This document shows, piece by piece, positions 1 to 9,339 of a stretch of DNA of 64,000 bases. The notes beneath the pieces are model-generated. The model was not told the origin of the DNA. It saw nothing but the letters and a program-made list of their open reading frames with translations, and ran no database searches. A program made the translations under genes and the position numbers. Source of the stretch: JBBQNY01 sp038255255 (GTDB taxonomy: Bacteria > Pseudomonadota > Gammaproteobacteria > Xanthomonadales > Ahniellaceae); assembly GCA_038255255.1 (NCBI GenBank), contig JBBSLL010000001.1, positions 62,001 to 126,000 on the forward strand. Reading direction: 5' to 3'. Within the stretch, counting starts at the first letter, position 1. Each line of letters opens with the position of its first letter.

Positions 1-1
1 C

Positions 2-955
2 CTGACCGCAAGCGCGACCGAACGCGTCACCCGCGTGGCATTCGACGATGGAGAGACGGTCGCGAAAGGCCAGGTGCTCGTCGAACTTGCCCGCAGCGAA
101 GAGAGCGCGGGCATCGCCGAAGCGCAGGCGGCGCTGGCGGAGACCGAACAACAGGTGCGGCGCCTCGAGCCTTTGGCCACCCGGGGCATCGTGCCGCGTG
201 CGGATCTGGAGACGCAGCGCGCCGCGCGGGATGCGGCGCGCGCGCGCGTGGCGTCGGCCAATGCCCGGCTCGGCGACCGTGTGATCAAGGCGCCGTTCGC
301 AGGCGTGCTGGGACTGCGCCAGATCAGCACGGGAACCGTGCTGTCGCCCGGCGACGCCATCGTGACGCTCGACGACGTGTCGAGCATCAAGCTCGACCTC
401 GGTGTTCCGGAGCGCGACCTGGGCAGGGTTGCCCCGGGCCAGGCGCTGGTCGCCACCAGTGGCGCGTTTCCCGGAGTCGAATTCCCCGGCGTGGTAACGA
501 CCATCGACAGCCGCATCGATCCGCTGTCGCGCACGGCCACGGTGCGCGCGCGCCTCGAAAATCCCGATGCCAGGCTGCGGCCCGGCATGCTGCTCGGCGT
601 CGATCTCATCGCGCAGCCGCGCGAGGCCGTGGTGGTGCCCGAAATCGCGGTCCAGGCGCGCGGCACGTCGCAGTATGTGATGGTGGCCGGCGCCGAGGGC
701 ACCGCAGAAGAAAGAACCGTCACGGTCGGTTCGCGCCGCCGCGGCATGGTGGAGATCGTTGACGGGCTCGCGACGGGCGAACGCATCGTCACTGACGGCC
801 TCGTGAAGCTTCGCGACGGGGCCCGCATCGCCGAAGTCGATGTACGCGGCAAGCCTGTGGACCCGACGGCCACGCCGCCGGCGGCGGAGCGAGCCGCGAA
901 GTCGAATCCTGTCCCCGCCAGCCCCTCTCCCGCCGGGAGAGGGGCCGGGCAGTAG
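2..955 (+). CDS. RND efflux periplasmic adaptor (MFP), 3' part
   Basis: The reading frame is open to the window edge, so the true start lies upstream. The visible part has a lipoyl-like half (FDDGETVAKGQVLVEL), a helical hairpin rich in Ala, Glu and Arg, the second lipoyl half (KAPFAGVLGLRQ) and a beta-barrel region (PGMLLGVDL). This is the membrane-fusion protein that links an inner-membrane RND pump to an outer-membrane channel in the periplasm. The pump gene follows 13 bases downstream, so they form an operon. The last residues (SPSPAGRGAGQ) are encoded by a REP-like palindrome, so the C-terminal tail is probably not part of the original protein. The drug or metal exported cannot be told from the sequence. 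Confidence 0.9.
   Translation: MTASATERVTRVAFDDGETVAKGQVLVELARSEESAGIAEAQAALAETEQQVRRLEPLATRGIVPRADLETQRAARDAARARVASANARLGDRVIKAPFAGVLGLRQISTGTVLSPGDAIVTLDDVSSIKLDLGVPERDLGRVAPGQALVATSGAFPGVEFPGVVTTIDSRIDPLSRTATVRARLENPDARLRPGMLLGVDLIAQPREAVVVPEIAVQARGTSQYVMVAGAEGTAEERTVTVGSRRRGMVEIVDGLATGERIVTDGLVKLRDGARIAEVDVRGKPVDPTATPPAAERAAKSNPVPASPSPAGRGAGQ
921..945. repeat. CCCCTCTCCC/GGGAGAGGGG palindrome
   Basis: A perfect 12-base inverted repeat with a one-base centre lies inside the 3' end of the adaptor gene. Related palindromes with CCCTCTCCC/GGGAGAGGG arms occur near 12,670, 24,665 and 28,530 in this window. Confidence 0.8.
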
Positions 956-968
956 CCGGGCCCCTGCG

Positions 969-3900
969 ATGGTCCTTTCCGATCTCGCGGTCAAGCGTCC
1001 GGTGCTGGCGGTGGTCGCCAGCCTCATCATCATCGTGGTGGGAGCGCTCGCCTTCACGCGGTTGCCGCTGCGCGAGATCCCGAGCATCGATCCACCGGTC
1101 GTGTCGGTGCAGACCAGCTACCCCGGAGCCAACGCGGGCGTCATCGAGGCGCGCATCACGCAGCCGCTCGAGGACGCCATCTCCGGCATCGAGGGCATCC
1201 AGCTCCTGCAGTCCTCGAGCCAGAACGGCCGCTCCAACATCACCATCGAGTTCGCGCTCGACCGCGACATCGAGAGCGCCGCCAATGACGTGCGCGATGC
1301 GGTTTCGCGCGATGTCGACAACCTCCCCGAGGACGCGGAAGCGCCAACGGTAGAGAAGGCCGACGCCGACTCCGAAGTGGTGATGTGGCTGAACCTCGAG
1401 GCGCCGGGGATGGATCCGCTCGCGCTCACCGATTTCGCCGAGCGGCAGATCGTCGACCGGCTCTCGTCGATCGACGGGGTGGCTACGGTCAACGTCGGCG
1501 GCGGCCAGCGCTACGCGATGCGCATCTGGCTCAAGCGCGACGAACTTTCCGCACGCAATCTCACCGTGGCCGACGTGGCCGCGGCGCTGCGCCGCGAGAA
1601 TGTGGAGCTGCCTGCCGGCCGGCTTGAATCGGCGGAGCGCGATTTCGTCCTCCGCCTGAGCCGCAGCTACCGCGGCGAAACGGATTTCGAGTCGTTGCCC
1701 ATCGGACAGCGCGACGGCCGGGTGGTCACGCTCGCGGAAGTCGCCGATGTCGAACTCGCTTCCGCCGAGATCCGCAACGACTTTCGCGGCAACGGGTCTC
1801 AGCAACTCGGCCTCGGACTCATCAAGACGTCCACGTCCAACTCGCTCGATGTCGCCAAGGCCGCGCGTGCGGAAATGGAAGCCATCAACAAGACGCTGCC
1901 GAAAGATGTGAAGCTCGTCGTCGCGTTCGATACCACGATCTTCATCGATGCGGCGCTCACCGAGGTCTACAAGACGCTGCTCGAGGCCACGATCTTCGTC
2001 GTGCTCGTGATCTGGTTGTTCCTCGGCAGCTGGCGCGCGGCGCTGATCCCCGCGGTGACTTTGCCGGTGTGCATCCTCGGGGCCTGCATCGCGCTCGCGG
2101 CCTTCGGGTTCTCGATCAACCTGCTGACCCTGCTGGCACTGGTGCTCTCGATTGGACTCGTGGTCGACGACGCCATCGTGGTACTCGAGAACTGCCAGCG
2201 CCGTGTGGACCTTGGGGAGCCGCGCCTCGTCGCGGCATTCCGCGGGGCGCGCCAGGTGGCGTTCGCGGTGATCGCAACGACCGCGGTGCTCGTGGCCGTG
2301 TTCCTGCCGATTGCCTTCATGCAGGGCAACCTCGGGCGTCTGTTCCGCGAGTTGTCGGTCGCGATCGCGTCAGCGGTGGCCATCTCGGCGTTCGTCGCGT
2401 TGACGCTGAGCCCGATGATGTGCTCGAAGCTGCTGGTGCCACACGATGCCGAACGTGGCCTCACGCGCCGCGTCGACGACGCCATGTCCTCGTTGTCAGC
2501 GCGCTACGGGCGCATGCTCGGTCACGCTCTGGGGCACCCGTGGGTCGTGCTGATGGTGATGATCGCGGCACTCGCGGCCGTGGGCCTCCTCGTCTGGACC
2601 CTGCCCAAGGAACTGACGCCATCCGAGGATCGCGGCGCCTTTTTCGTGCAGGTGCAGGGCCCTGAAGGCGCCGGATTCAGCTACATGCTGCCGCGCATGG
2701 CGGAGGTCGAGAAGCGGCTCATGACGCTGGTCGACGACGGCACCGACGCGGAGCGGCCGGTCGCGCGCATGAACATCCGCACGCCGCGCGGATTCGGCGG
2801 GGGCGGCGAGGAGTTCCATACCGGCCAGGCGACGATGTTGCTCAAGCCGTGGAACGAACGCGACGTAACGACCGACGACGTCGTACAGCGCGCGAGCGCA
2901 TTGCTGGCCGGCATCCCCGGCGTGCGAGCCTCGGCGCAGGCGCGCAGCGGGCTGGTGCGTTCGTTCGGCCCGCCGGTGCAGCTGGTCCTGCAGGGGTCCA
3001 CCTACGAGGAACTCACGGCCTGGCGCGATCGCGTCCTCATCCGCATGGAAGACAATCCGAACCTGGTGTCACCGGATTCCGACTACAAGGACACGCGGCC
3101 GCAATTGCGCGTCGAAGTCGACCGCGCACGCGCGGCGCAACTCGGCGTCAGCGTGGCGGAAATCGGCGCGTCGCTCGACACGCTGATGGCCGGCCGCCGC
3201 GTGACCACCTTCCAGCGCGAGGGCGAGGAGTACGACGTGCTGCTGCAGGCCCAGCGCGACGACCGGCGCGACCCCGTCGATCTCACTTCCCTGCAGGTGC
3301 GCTCGCAGATCAGCGGCGAACTGGTGGCACTGTCGAACCTCGTCAGCTTTACCGAGCTCGCGGAACCCGGCTCGCTCAACCGCTTCAACCGGCAGCGTGC
3401 GATCACCGTTTCGGCCAACCTGGCGCCCGGCTACACGCTCGGCGAAGCCATCACGTGGCTCGAGGACGTCGCGCGCACCGAAAGCCCGGGCACGTCCAAT
3501 CCAATCGACTGGAAGGGCGAGGCGCGCGAGTACCTCAAGACGGGCTCTTCGGTCGTGTTCACCATGGTGCTCGCGTTGCTGGTCGTGTTCCTGGTGCTGG
3601 CGGCGCAGTTCGAGAGCTTCGTGCATCCGCTGACGATCATGCTGACCGTCCCGCTGGCGGTGCTGGGCGCGTTGCTGGGGCTCGCACTGTTCGGCGAAAG
3701 CCTCAATATCTACAGCCAGATCGGCATCGTGATGCTGGTCGGGCTCGCGGCGAAGAACGGCATCCTCATCGTCGAATTCGCGAACCAGTTGCGCGATTCT
3801 GGACGGGATATCCGCACGGCGATCCTGGAGTCGTCGACTACGCGCCTGCGCCCGATTCTGATGACTTCGATCTCGATGATCGTGGGTTCGCTGCCGCTGC

Positions 3901-4106
3901 TGTTCGCGAGCGGTGCGGGCGCGGCAAGCCGCGAGGCGATCGGCGTGACCGTGGTGTTTGGGCTCATGCTCTCGACACTGCTCAGCCTGTTCGTGGTGCC
4001 CGTCGTGTACCTGCGTCTGTCGCGGCGCAGCGGTTCACCCGAAGCCGTGGCCCGCGCGCTCGACCTCGAGCTCGGTGCGCACCCGCTCACCGACACCAAC
4101 CACTAG
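969..4106 (+). CDS. RND multidrug efflux permease (HAE1 type)
   Basis: This is a 1045-residue proton-driven inner-membrane pump, the usual length for the AcrB/MexB family. The ATG at 969 gives the conserved beginning (MVLSDLAVKRPVLA); the frame is open further upstream but encodes only Arg/Pro-rich shadow. It has a first transmembrane helix, a large periplasmic loop, a membrane block near residues 340-540 carrying the GLVVDDAIVVLEN motif with the two Asp residues of the proton relay, a second periplasmic loop, and a final block with GLAAKNGILIVEFAN. It follows the adaptor gene directly. No outer-membrane channel gene is visible, so it is either upstream of the window or shared. Substrate unknown. 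Confidence 0.95.
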   Translation: MVLSDLAVKRPVLAVVASLIIIVVGALAFTRLPLREIPSIDPPVVSVQTSYPGANAGVIEARITQPLEDAISGIEGIQLLQSSSQNGRSNITIEFALDRDIESAANDVRDAVSRDVDNLPEDAEAPTVEKADADSEVVMWLNLEAPGMDPLALTDFAERQIVDRLSSIDGVATVNVGGGQRYAMRIWLKRDELSARNLTVADVAAALRRENVELPAGRLESAERDFVLRLSRSYRGETDFESLPIGQRDGRVVTLAEVADVELASAEIRNDFRGNGSQQLGLGLIKTSTSNSLDVAKAARAEMEAINKTLPKDVKLVVAFDTTIFIDAALTEVYKTLLEATIFVVLVIWLFLGSWRAALIPAVTLPVCILGACIALAAFGFSINLLTLLALVLSIGLVVDDAIVVLENCQRRVDLGEPRLVAAFRGARQVAFAVIATTAVLVAVFLPIAFMQGNLGRLFRELSVAIASAVAISAFVALTLSPMMCSKLLVPHDAERGLTRRVDDAMSSLSARYGRMLGHALGHPWVVLMVMIAALAAVGLLVWTLPKELTPSEDRGAFFVQVQGPEGAGFSYMLPRMAEVEKRLMTLVDDGTDAERPVARMNIRTPRGFGGGGEEFHTGQATMLLKPWNERDVTTDDVVQRASALLAGIPGVRASAQARSGLVRSFGPPVQLVLQGSTYEELTAWRDRVLIRMEDNPNLVSPDSDYKDTRPQLRVEVDRARAAQLGVSVAEIGASLDTLMAGRRVTTFQREGEEYDVLLQAQRDDRRDPVDLTSLQVRSQISGELVALSNLVSFTELAEPGSLNRFNRQRAITVSANLAPGYTLGEAITWLEDVARTESPGTSNPIDWKGEAREYLKTGSSVVFTMVLALLVVFLVLAAQFESFVHPLTIMLTVPLAVLGALLGLALFGESLNIYSQIGIVMLVGLAAKNGILIVEFANQLRDSGRDIRTAILESSTTRLRPILMTSISMIVGSLPLLFASGAGAASREAIGVTVVFGLMLSTLLSLFVVPVVYLRLSRRSGSPEAVARALDLELGAHPLTDTNH

Positions 4107-4118
4107 CGCCGCAACGTC

Positions 4119-5249
4119 CTACGCGGACGGCGTCTCTTCGCGGGGCAGGTGCACCGTAAATGTCGTGCAGGCGTCGGTGCTCGACACCGTGATATTGCCG
4201 TGGTGGGCAGCGGCGATTTCCCGGGCGATGTGCAACCCGAGCCCGAGGCTGGTTTTCCCGGGCTCGGAGTCATGGTCGTCGTGGCTGAGCTGGGTCATCG
4301 GCTCGAAAATCGTGCGCAGTGACTTTTCCGACATGCGCTTGCCCTTGTTCGACACGCTGAAGCACACACCGGTATCCGAGCCGTCGACCTCCACCTGTAT
4401 CGGGTGGCCCTCCGCGCCGTGCTGGGCCGCATTGCCCAGCAGGTTCACGAGGAGCTGGTGCATCCTGACCGCATCGAGGTCCGCGTCCCGTCTTCCTGCG
4501 ATGGAAACTTCATACGTGCATCCGGGATGCATGGCGCGCGTATCTTCGACGGCCGCCTCGCAGATGGTGGCCGTGTCGACTGGCGCCCGTTTGATCTGGA
4601 TGCCCTTCGCCAGCTTGATGCGTGACAACGCCAGCAGGTCGTCCACCATCGCCGCCATGAAGCGGGCGGATCGCGACACCGTTTGCGCGATCTTCGCGGT
4701 CCCGCCGTCTGTCAGGGGCTTGGCGAGCAGCGCCCCGGCCATGGTCATCGCCGCAAGCGGCCCCCTGAGGTCGTGACCCAGGATGGCGTCGTACATATCG
4801 CGAGCCTGTTCCGTCCTGGACGAATACGTCACGATGGATTCGGCGAACGCCTGGTCGATGGCCTCGTTGAAGCGGACCACATCATCCAGGGTCTGACTCG
4901 TGTTCTTTTCGATCAGCGGCAGCCACATCCGCAACACGGTCGCGCGCAACGCACGGAACTCGGCGCTGAGCTGCAGCAGCGTGAAATGGTCGGCATGGCG
5001 GCCGCGCCCGTGCTTTGCTGCCGGGCTGGAATCGTTGTTGTCTTCGGTGCCCTGGGACTTTTCAAACTGCTCTGTGGCTGTCTGGGTCGAGCCCAGGTCC
5101 CTGGCTATTTCCCGCAACATGCTCTCCGCATGGTCGCGCAGGTCCTTGAGCGACATGTTGTCTGCGGCGGGAGTCATCGTGAGGGCGTAACTGTCCCATT
5201 CGACGAGTATTTCGCCCATGTGCTCCTTGATGAAGGACGACAAGCGCAT
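4119..5249 (-). CDS. Sensor histidine kinase with RsbRD-like N-terminal domain
   Basis: The 376-residue protein has no transmembrane segment. Residues 1-165 resemble the RsbRD N-terminal region (RLSSFIKEHMGEILVEW, then FNEAIDQAFAES), often found in cytosolic stress-sensing kinases. The dimerisation and phosphoacceptor helix has GHDLRGPLAAM with the His, and the ATPase domain has an N-box (LLGNAAQHGAEG) and a G-box (LGLGLHIAREIAAAH). It is convergent with the RND pump gene, 12 bases apart. No cognate response regulator is adjacent, so it is an orphan kinase here. The signal is unknown. Confidence 0.88.
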   Translation of the reverse strand: MRLSSFIKEHMGEILVEWDSYALTMTPAADNMSLKDLRDHAESMLREIARDLGSTQTATEQFEKSQGTEDNNDSSPAAKHGRGRHADHFTLLQLSAEFRALRATVLRMWLPLIEKNTSQTLDDVVRFNEAIDQAFAESIVTYSSRTEQARDMYDAILGHDLRGPLAAMTMAGALLAKPLTDGGTAKIAQTVSRSARFMAAMVDDLLALSRIKLAKGIQIKRAPVDTATICEAAVEDTRAMHPGCTYEVSIAGRRDADLDAVRMHQLLVNLLGNAAQHGAEGHPIQVEVDGSDTGVCFSVSNKGKRMSEKSLRTIFEPMTQLSHDDHDSEPGKTSLGLGLHIAREIAAAHHGNITVSSTDACTTFTVHLPREETPSA

Positions 5250-5397
5250 GCATCACCGGCTCTTCGGCAGGGGTCCGAGCGCATGACCCTAACGCCAACT
5301 CCGACACAATCCTAGTCTCCGGGGGCTGGACGCTTAGCCCCGCGCTGCCACAGCCGTCGTTGCCGGAGCAGTGCCGGGCGGCTCCCTAGGGGGCGCC

Positions 5398-6810
5398 TTA
5401 CACCACCCCGGTGGCGTAGAACACGGCGATGATGACGAACACCGCGGCCGTCTTGATGAGCGTGATCGCGAAGATGTCCTTGTAGGCCTGGCGGTGGGTG
5501 AGACCCGTGACGGCGAGCAGCGTGATCACAGCCCCGTTGTGCGGCAGCGAGTCCATTCCACCCGACGCCATCGCGGCGACCCGGTGCAGCACTTCCATCG
5601 GGATGCCGGCGGCCTGCGCGTTGGCGATGAAGGTCTCGGCCATCGCCGCGAGGGCGATGCTCATGCCGCCGGAAGCCGAGCCGGTGATACCGGCGAGCGC
5701 CGTGACGGTCACCGCTTCGTTGACCAGCGGGTCAGGGATCGCGCTGAGCGCATTGGCGACGACGAGGAATCCGGGCAACGCGGCAATGACCGCGCCGAAA
5801 CCGTACTCGGACGCTGTATTCATCGAAGCCAGCAAAGCGCCGCCTATCGCCGTGCGCGTCCCGCTTGCAAAGCCTGCAAAAACGGGGCGCCAGGCGAACG
5901 CGATCACCGCGAGGATGCCCACGAGCAACGCGCCCTCGACCGCCCAGATCGCTGCGACCTTGGCTACTTCCTGCACGACCGGGGGCGCGTCGCCGACGAC
6001 TGCGGGATCAAAGGAATGCGTGGTCCCGTAGACGCGCGGAATCCAGGTGGTGAACAACTTGTTGCTGATGCCGACCAACACCAGGGGAAGAATCGCCACC
6101 AGGGGATTCGCAAGGCGGCCGCCGACGAAAGCCGCGGGTTCGTTCAGCAGGTCGCTGCCCTCGGCGTCGATGCTGTAACCCTCGCCCCGCGCGTGCGCCA
6201 CGCGCCGTCGCCACTCCAGATAGCTCATTCCCAGTATCAGGATAAATATCCCGCCGAGGGTGCCGAGCCACGGCGCGGCCCACGTGTCGGTGCCGAAAAA
6301 AGCGGTGGGAATGATGTTCTGGATCTGCGGCGAGCCCGGCAACGCGTCCATCGTGAAGGTGAAGGCGCCGAGCGCGATGGTTCCCGGGATGAGGCGCTTG
6401 GGGATGTTGCTCTGGCGAAACAGTTCCGCCGCGAACGGGTACACCGCGAACACCACCACGAACAGCGACACGCCGCCGTAGGTCAGGACCGCACACACGG
6501 CGACGATGGACAGCATCGCCTGGCCTGCGCCGAACAGGCGGATGGTGAAGGCGACGATGGACTTCGAGAAACCCGAGATCTCGATCAGCTTGCCGAACAC
6601 CGCGCCCAGCAGGAACACCGGAAAGTAGAGCTTGAGGAAGCCCACCATCTTGTCCATGAAAAGGCCGGTGAACATCGGCGCGACCAGCGCTGGATCAGTC
6701 AGCAATACGGCCCCGAGGGCCGCGATCGGCGCGAACAGGATCACGCTGTGTCCGCGGTAGGCCACGAACATCAGGAACGCGAGCGCGCCCAGAACGATCA
6801 GGAACTCCAT
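5398..6810 (-). CDS. GntP-family permease, possibly for 3-hydroxybutyrate
   Basis: The 470-residue hydrophobic protein has about 12 predicted membrane segments and typical GntP features (YRGHSVILFAPIAALGA near the start, TYGGVSLFVVVFAVYPFA, TFTMDALPGSPQIQN). GntP members import gluconate-type or short hydroxy-acid anions with protons. Its sequence style resembles the permeases beside 3-hydroxybutyrate dehydrogenase in pseudomonads, and a 3HB dehydrogenase and a 3HB-oligomer hydrolase lie about 7 kb away, so 3HB is my preferred substrate (inference). I start at the second ATG (MEFLIVLG); an in-frame ATG five codons earlier is possible. The gene is divergent from the TonB receptor, leaving 175 bases for both promoters. 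Confidence 0.85.
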   Translation of the reverse strand: MEFLIVLGALAFLMFVAYRGHSVILFAPIAALGAVLLTDPALVAPMFTGLFMDKMVGFLKLYFPVFLLGAVFGKLIEISGFSKSIVAFTIRLFGAGQAMLSIVAVCAVLTYGGVSLFVVVFAVYPFAAELFRQSNIPKRLIPGTIALGAFTFTMDALPGSPQIQNIIPTAFFGTDTWAAPWLGTLGGIFILILGMSYLEWRRRVAHARGEGYSIDAEGSDLLNEPAAFVGGRLANPLVAILPLVLVGISNKLFTTWIPRVYGTTHSFDPAVVGDAPPVVQEVAKVAAIWAVEGALLVGILAVIAFAWRPVFAGFASGTRTAIGGALLASMNTASEYGFGAVIAALPGFLVVANALSAIPDPLVNEAVTVTALAGITGSASGGMSIALAAMAETFIANAQAAGIPMEVLHRVAAMASGGMDSLPHNGAVITLLAVTGLTHRQAYKDIFAITLIKTAAVFVIIAVFYATGVV

Positions 6811-6985
6811 TGCCCCGCCTTGCACGAACGCCGGGCTGCAGTGTCTTGGCTCGCGTGCCCGCGGCCCACTGTACGAATGTCCAATGCCCGGTCGCGCCGC
6901 ATGGCCCTAGCCTTCGCAACAATCCACGGTGGCCGTGATACGGCACCGTCATCCGCTGTCGGTCGTTGTACGCAAGGGGGCATCC

Positions 6986-9175
6986 ATGAAGCGCAAGAGT
7001 CTGAGCCTGGCAATCGCATTCGTCCTGCTGGTACCGGTGGCGTGGGCGCAGGACGTGGAGGGCGACAGCCCCGATCAGGACGACACCGGACAGACGGCCA
7101 CGCTCGAGGCGATCACGGTGACAGCGCGCAAGCGTGAGGAAACGCTGCAGGACGTGCCCATCGCGGTCACAGCATTCACCGAGGAAACCCTCGAAAAACT
7201 CAACATCGAGGATCTCGGCGACCTCGACTCGCAGGTGCCGAACCTCACCATCTATGCGGCGCGGGGATCCAGCAGCACGGTCACGGCCTACATACGCGGG
7301 GTCGGGCAGTCCGATCCGCTGTGGGGTGTGGATCCTGGCGTCGGCATCTACCTCGATGATGTCTACATCGCGCGTCCGCAGGGCGCGCTGCTCGATGTGT
7401 TCGATGTCCAGCGCGTCGAGGTTCTGCGCGGCCCACAGGGCACGCTCTACGGCAAGAACACCATCGGTGGCGCGATCAAGTACATCTCGCGTGGCCTCGT
7501 GCCCGAAACCGAGGGTTCCGCTGCGCTCACGGTAGGCAGCCACAGCCAGTTCGACGTCAGGGCGGCCATCGGTGGATCGCTCGGCAGCGACAGGCTGCGT
7601 GGCCGGATCGCGGTCGCGAGTCTCAACCGCGACGGCTTCGGCGACAACGTCCGCACGGACCAGGGCGTGTCCGACAAGGAGATCCTGGCGGCGCGCGCGC
7701 AATTGGGCGCCTTCCTGAGCGAGGACTTCGACATACAGTTCGCATTCGACTGGATGGACGACCAGTCCGGCGTGCGCGGCGCACAGATGCTCGCGGCCAA
7801 TCGCTTCGCGCCAACCTTCGCGCCGCTCGACGACCGCTACGACGTGCGCAACGGCATGCTCAACATCAACGATACCGACATGAACGGCGCGTCGGGTGTC
7901 GTCAACTGGCGTGCCAGCGATGCGTGGACCTTCAAGTACATCCTCGCGCATCGCGAGTCGGACACCGAGACCAACATCGACTTCGACACGCTTCCGAACA
8001 TCATCGCCGACGTCACGGCCATATACAGCGACGAGCAGGTGAGCAACGAACTGCAGGCCAACTACTACGGTGGTGGTGCCCTGAGCGCGGTGATGGGCAT
8101 CTATCACTTCGATGGCGAGGCAGGCGGACGCGTGCTCAACAATTTCTTCAACGCGGCGTTCGGCGACACCCAGGGCGTGGTCGATACCAACAGCCTGGCG
8201 TTCTACGCCGACGCCAGCTACACGCTCAGCGACACGTTCGAGCTTGGTCTCGGCGCACGCTACACCGACGAGGAGAAGTGTGCGGACGTGTTCAACCGCG
8301 CTTTCACCAATGCCAACTTCAACGTGCCGCTGCGCACCGTGGCCGACTTCGACCGCTGTGTCGACTTCCAGAATCTCTCACCCAAGGTCTCGCTCGACTG
8401 GCAGTTCAGCGACAGCGTGATGCTGTACGGCGTCGCCTCGCGCGGTTTCAAGTCGGGCGGATTCAACATCCGTGCGAACGCCGTGGCGGTACCGCGCTCG
8501 GCGGAACCCTTCGACGACGAGCAGGTCGACAGCTACGAAATCGGCGCGAAGATGACCCTGCTGGACGAGAGCCTGTTCCTCAACCTCGCGTACTTCTACA
8601 ACAAGTACAAAGACATCCAGCTGTCGGTGTTCACGAGCTTCGACAGCAATGGCGATGGCGTCGACGATGCGTTCTTCGGCGATTTCACCAACGCGGGCAA
8701 GGGCACCGCCCAGGGCATCGAGGTCGAGTACCAGTGGCTGCCGACGGAGCACTGGCTGTTCTCCGGAAATGTGGCGTGGCTCGACGCGGAGTACGACGAA
8801 TTCCTCGATCGCGGCGTCAATATCGCCGACCGGCAACGCTTCACCAACGCACCGGAGTTCTCCGGCGCTGTGAATGCGGAGTACCGCACGACCTTCGCCG
8901 GTGGTGATCTGTCGGCGCGCATCGGCTACAGCTACCAGAGCGAGGTATACCCGACCACTGATCTGTCCGAGGCAATCCGGCAGGGCGGCTACGGCCTCTT
9001 CAACGCGGGGGTCATCTGGCGGACGGGTGATGCGTGGACCTTCTCCCTGCAAGGCACCAACCTCACCGACAAGGAATACCGCACGACGGGCTACAACATC
9101 GGCGTGCTCGGGATCCTGACGGGTTTCTACGGCCCGCCGCGCCAGGTCACGCTGACCGCCAAGTACGAGTTCTAG
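6986..9175 (+). CDS. TonB-dependent outer-membrane receptor
   Basis: A 729-residue protein. The ATG at 6986 follows an AAGGGGG ribosome site and begins a signal peptide (MKRKSLSLAIAFVLL, cleavage near AWAQD). A TonB-box-like stretch (LEAITVTARKREE) leads into the plug domain (PIAVTAF, YIRGVGQ, VEVLRGPQGTLYGKNTIGGA), and the rest is a 22-strand barrel ending in an aromatic residue (AKYEF). It imports a ligand through the outer membrane using TonB energy. No siderophore gene is nearby. The neighbours suggest an organic ligand, perhaps hydroxybutyrate oligomers (inference). A strong terminator follows. Confidence 0.93.
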   Translation: MKRKSLSLAIAFVLLVPVAWAQDVEGDSPDQDDTGQTATLEAITVTARKREETLQDVPIAVTAFTEETLEKLNIEDLGDLDSQVPNLTIYAARGSSSTVTAYIRGVGQSDPLWGVDPGVGIYLDDVYIARPQGALLDVFDVQRVEVLRGPQGTLYGKNTIGGAIKYISRGLVPETEGSAALTVGSHSQFDVRAAIGGSLGSDRLRGRIAVASLNRDGFGDNVRTDQGVSDKEILAARAQLGAFLSEDFDIQFAFDWMDDQSGVRGAQMLAANRFAPTFAPLDDRYDVRNGMLNINDTDMNGASGVVNWRASDAWTFKYILAHRESDTETNIDFDTLPNIIADVTAIYSDEQVSNELQANYYGGGALSAVMGIYHFDGEAGGRVLNNFFNAAFGDTQGVVDTNSLAFYADASYTLSDTFELGLGARYTDEEKCADVFNRAFTNANFNVPLRTVADFDRCVDFQNLSPKVSLDWQFSDSVMLYGVASRGFKSGGFNIRANAVAVPRSAEPFDDEQVDSYEIGAKMTLLDESLFLNLAYFYNKYKDIQLSVFTSFDSNGDGVDDAFFGDFTNAGKGTAQGIEVEYQWLPTEHWLFSGNVAWLDAEYDEFLDRGVNIADRQRFTNAPEFSGAVNAEYRTTFAGGDLSARIGYSYQSEVYPTTDLSEAIRQGGYGLFNAGVIWRTGDAWTFSLQGTNLTDKEYRTTGYNIGVLGILTGFYGPPRQVTLTAKYEF

Positions 9176-9216
9176 ACCGTTTGCGCCCGGGCGCCCCGCG
9201 CCCGCGTCGAACGTTC

Positions 9217-9257
9217 GCAGCGACTCTCGCCCGCACGCGGAGTCGCTGCTTTTTTTG
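9217..9257 (+). terminator. Rho-independent terminator of the TonB receptor gene
   Basis: A perfect 10-base stem (GCAGCGACTC with GAGTCGCTGC) and a 13-base loop are followed directly by eight T residues. It sits 42 bases after the receptor stop codon and separates it from the sensor kinase gene. Confidence 0.9.
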
Positions 9258-9339
9258 TTGCGCCGAAGCGTCTCAGCCGAGCGTATGCTCGCCCGATGAT
9301 TAATCGCGGTCCGTTCCTGACAGCCGCCGGACACTGCGC

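Noticed and set aside
5371..7137. Long plus-strand reading frame opposite the GntP permease gene
   Set aside because: His/Arg/Glu-rich composition without any domain, caused by high GC codon bias; the minus-strand frame encodes a clear permease.
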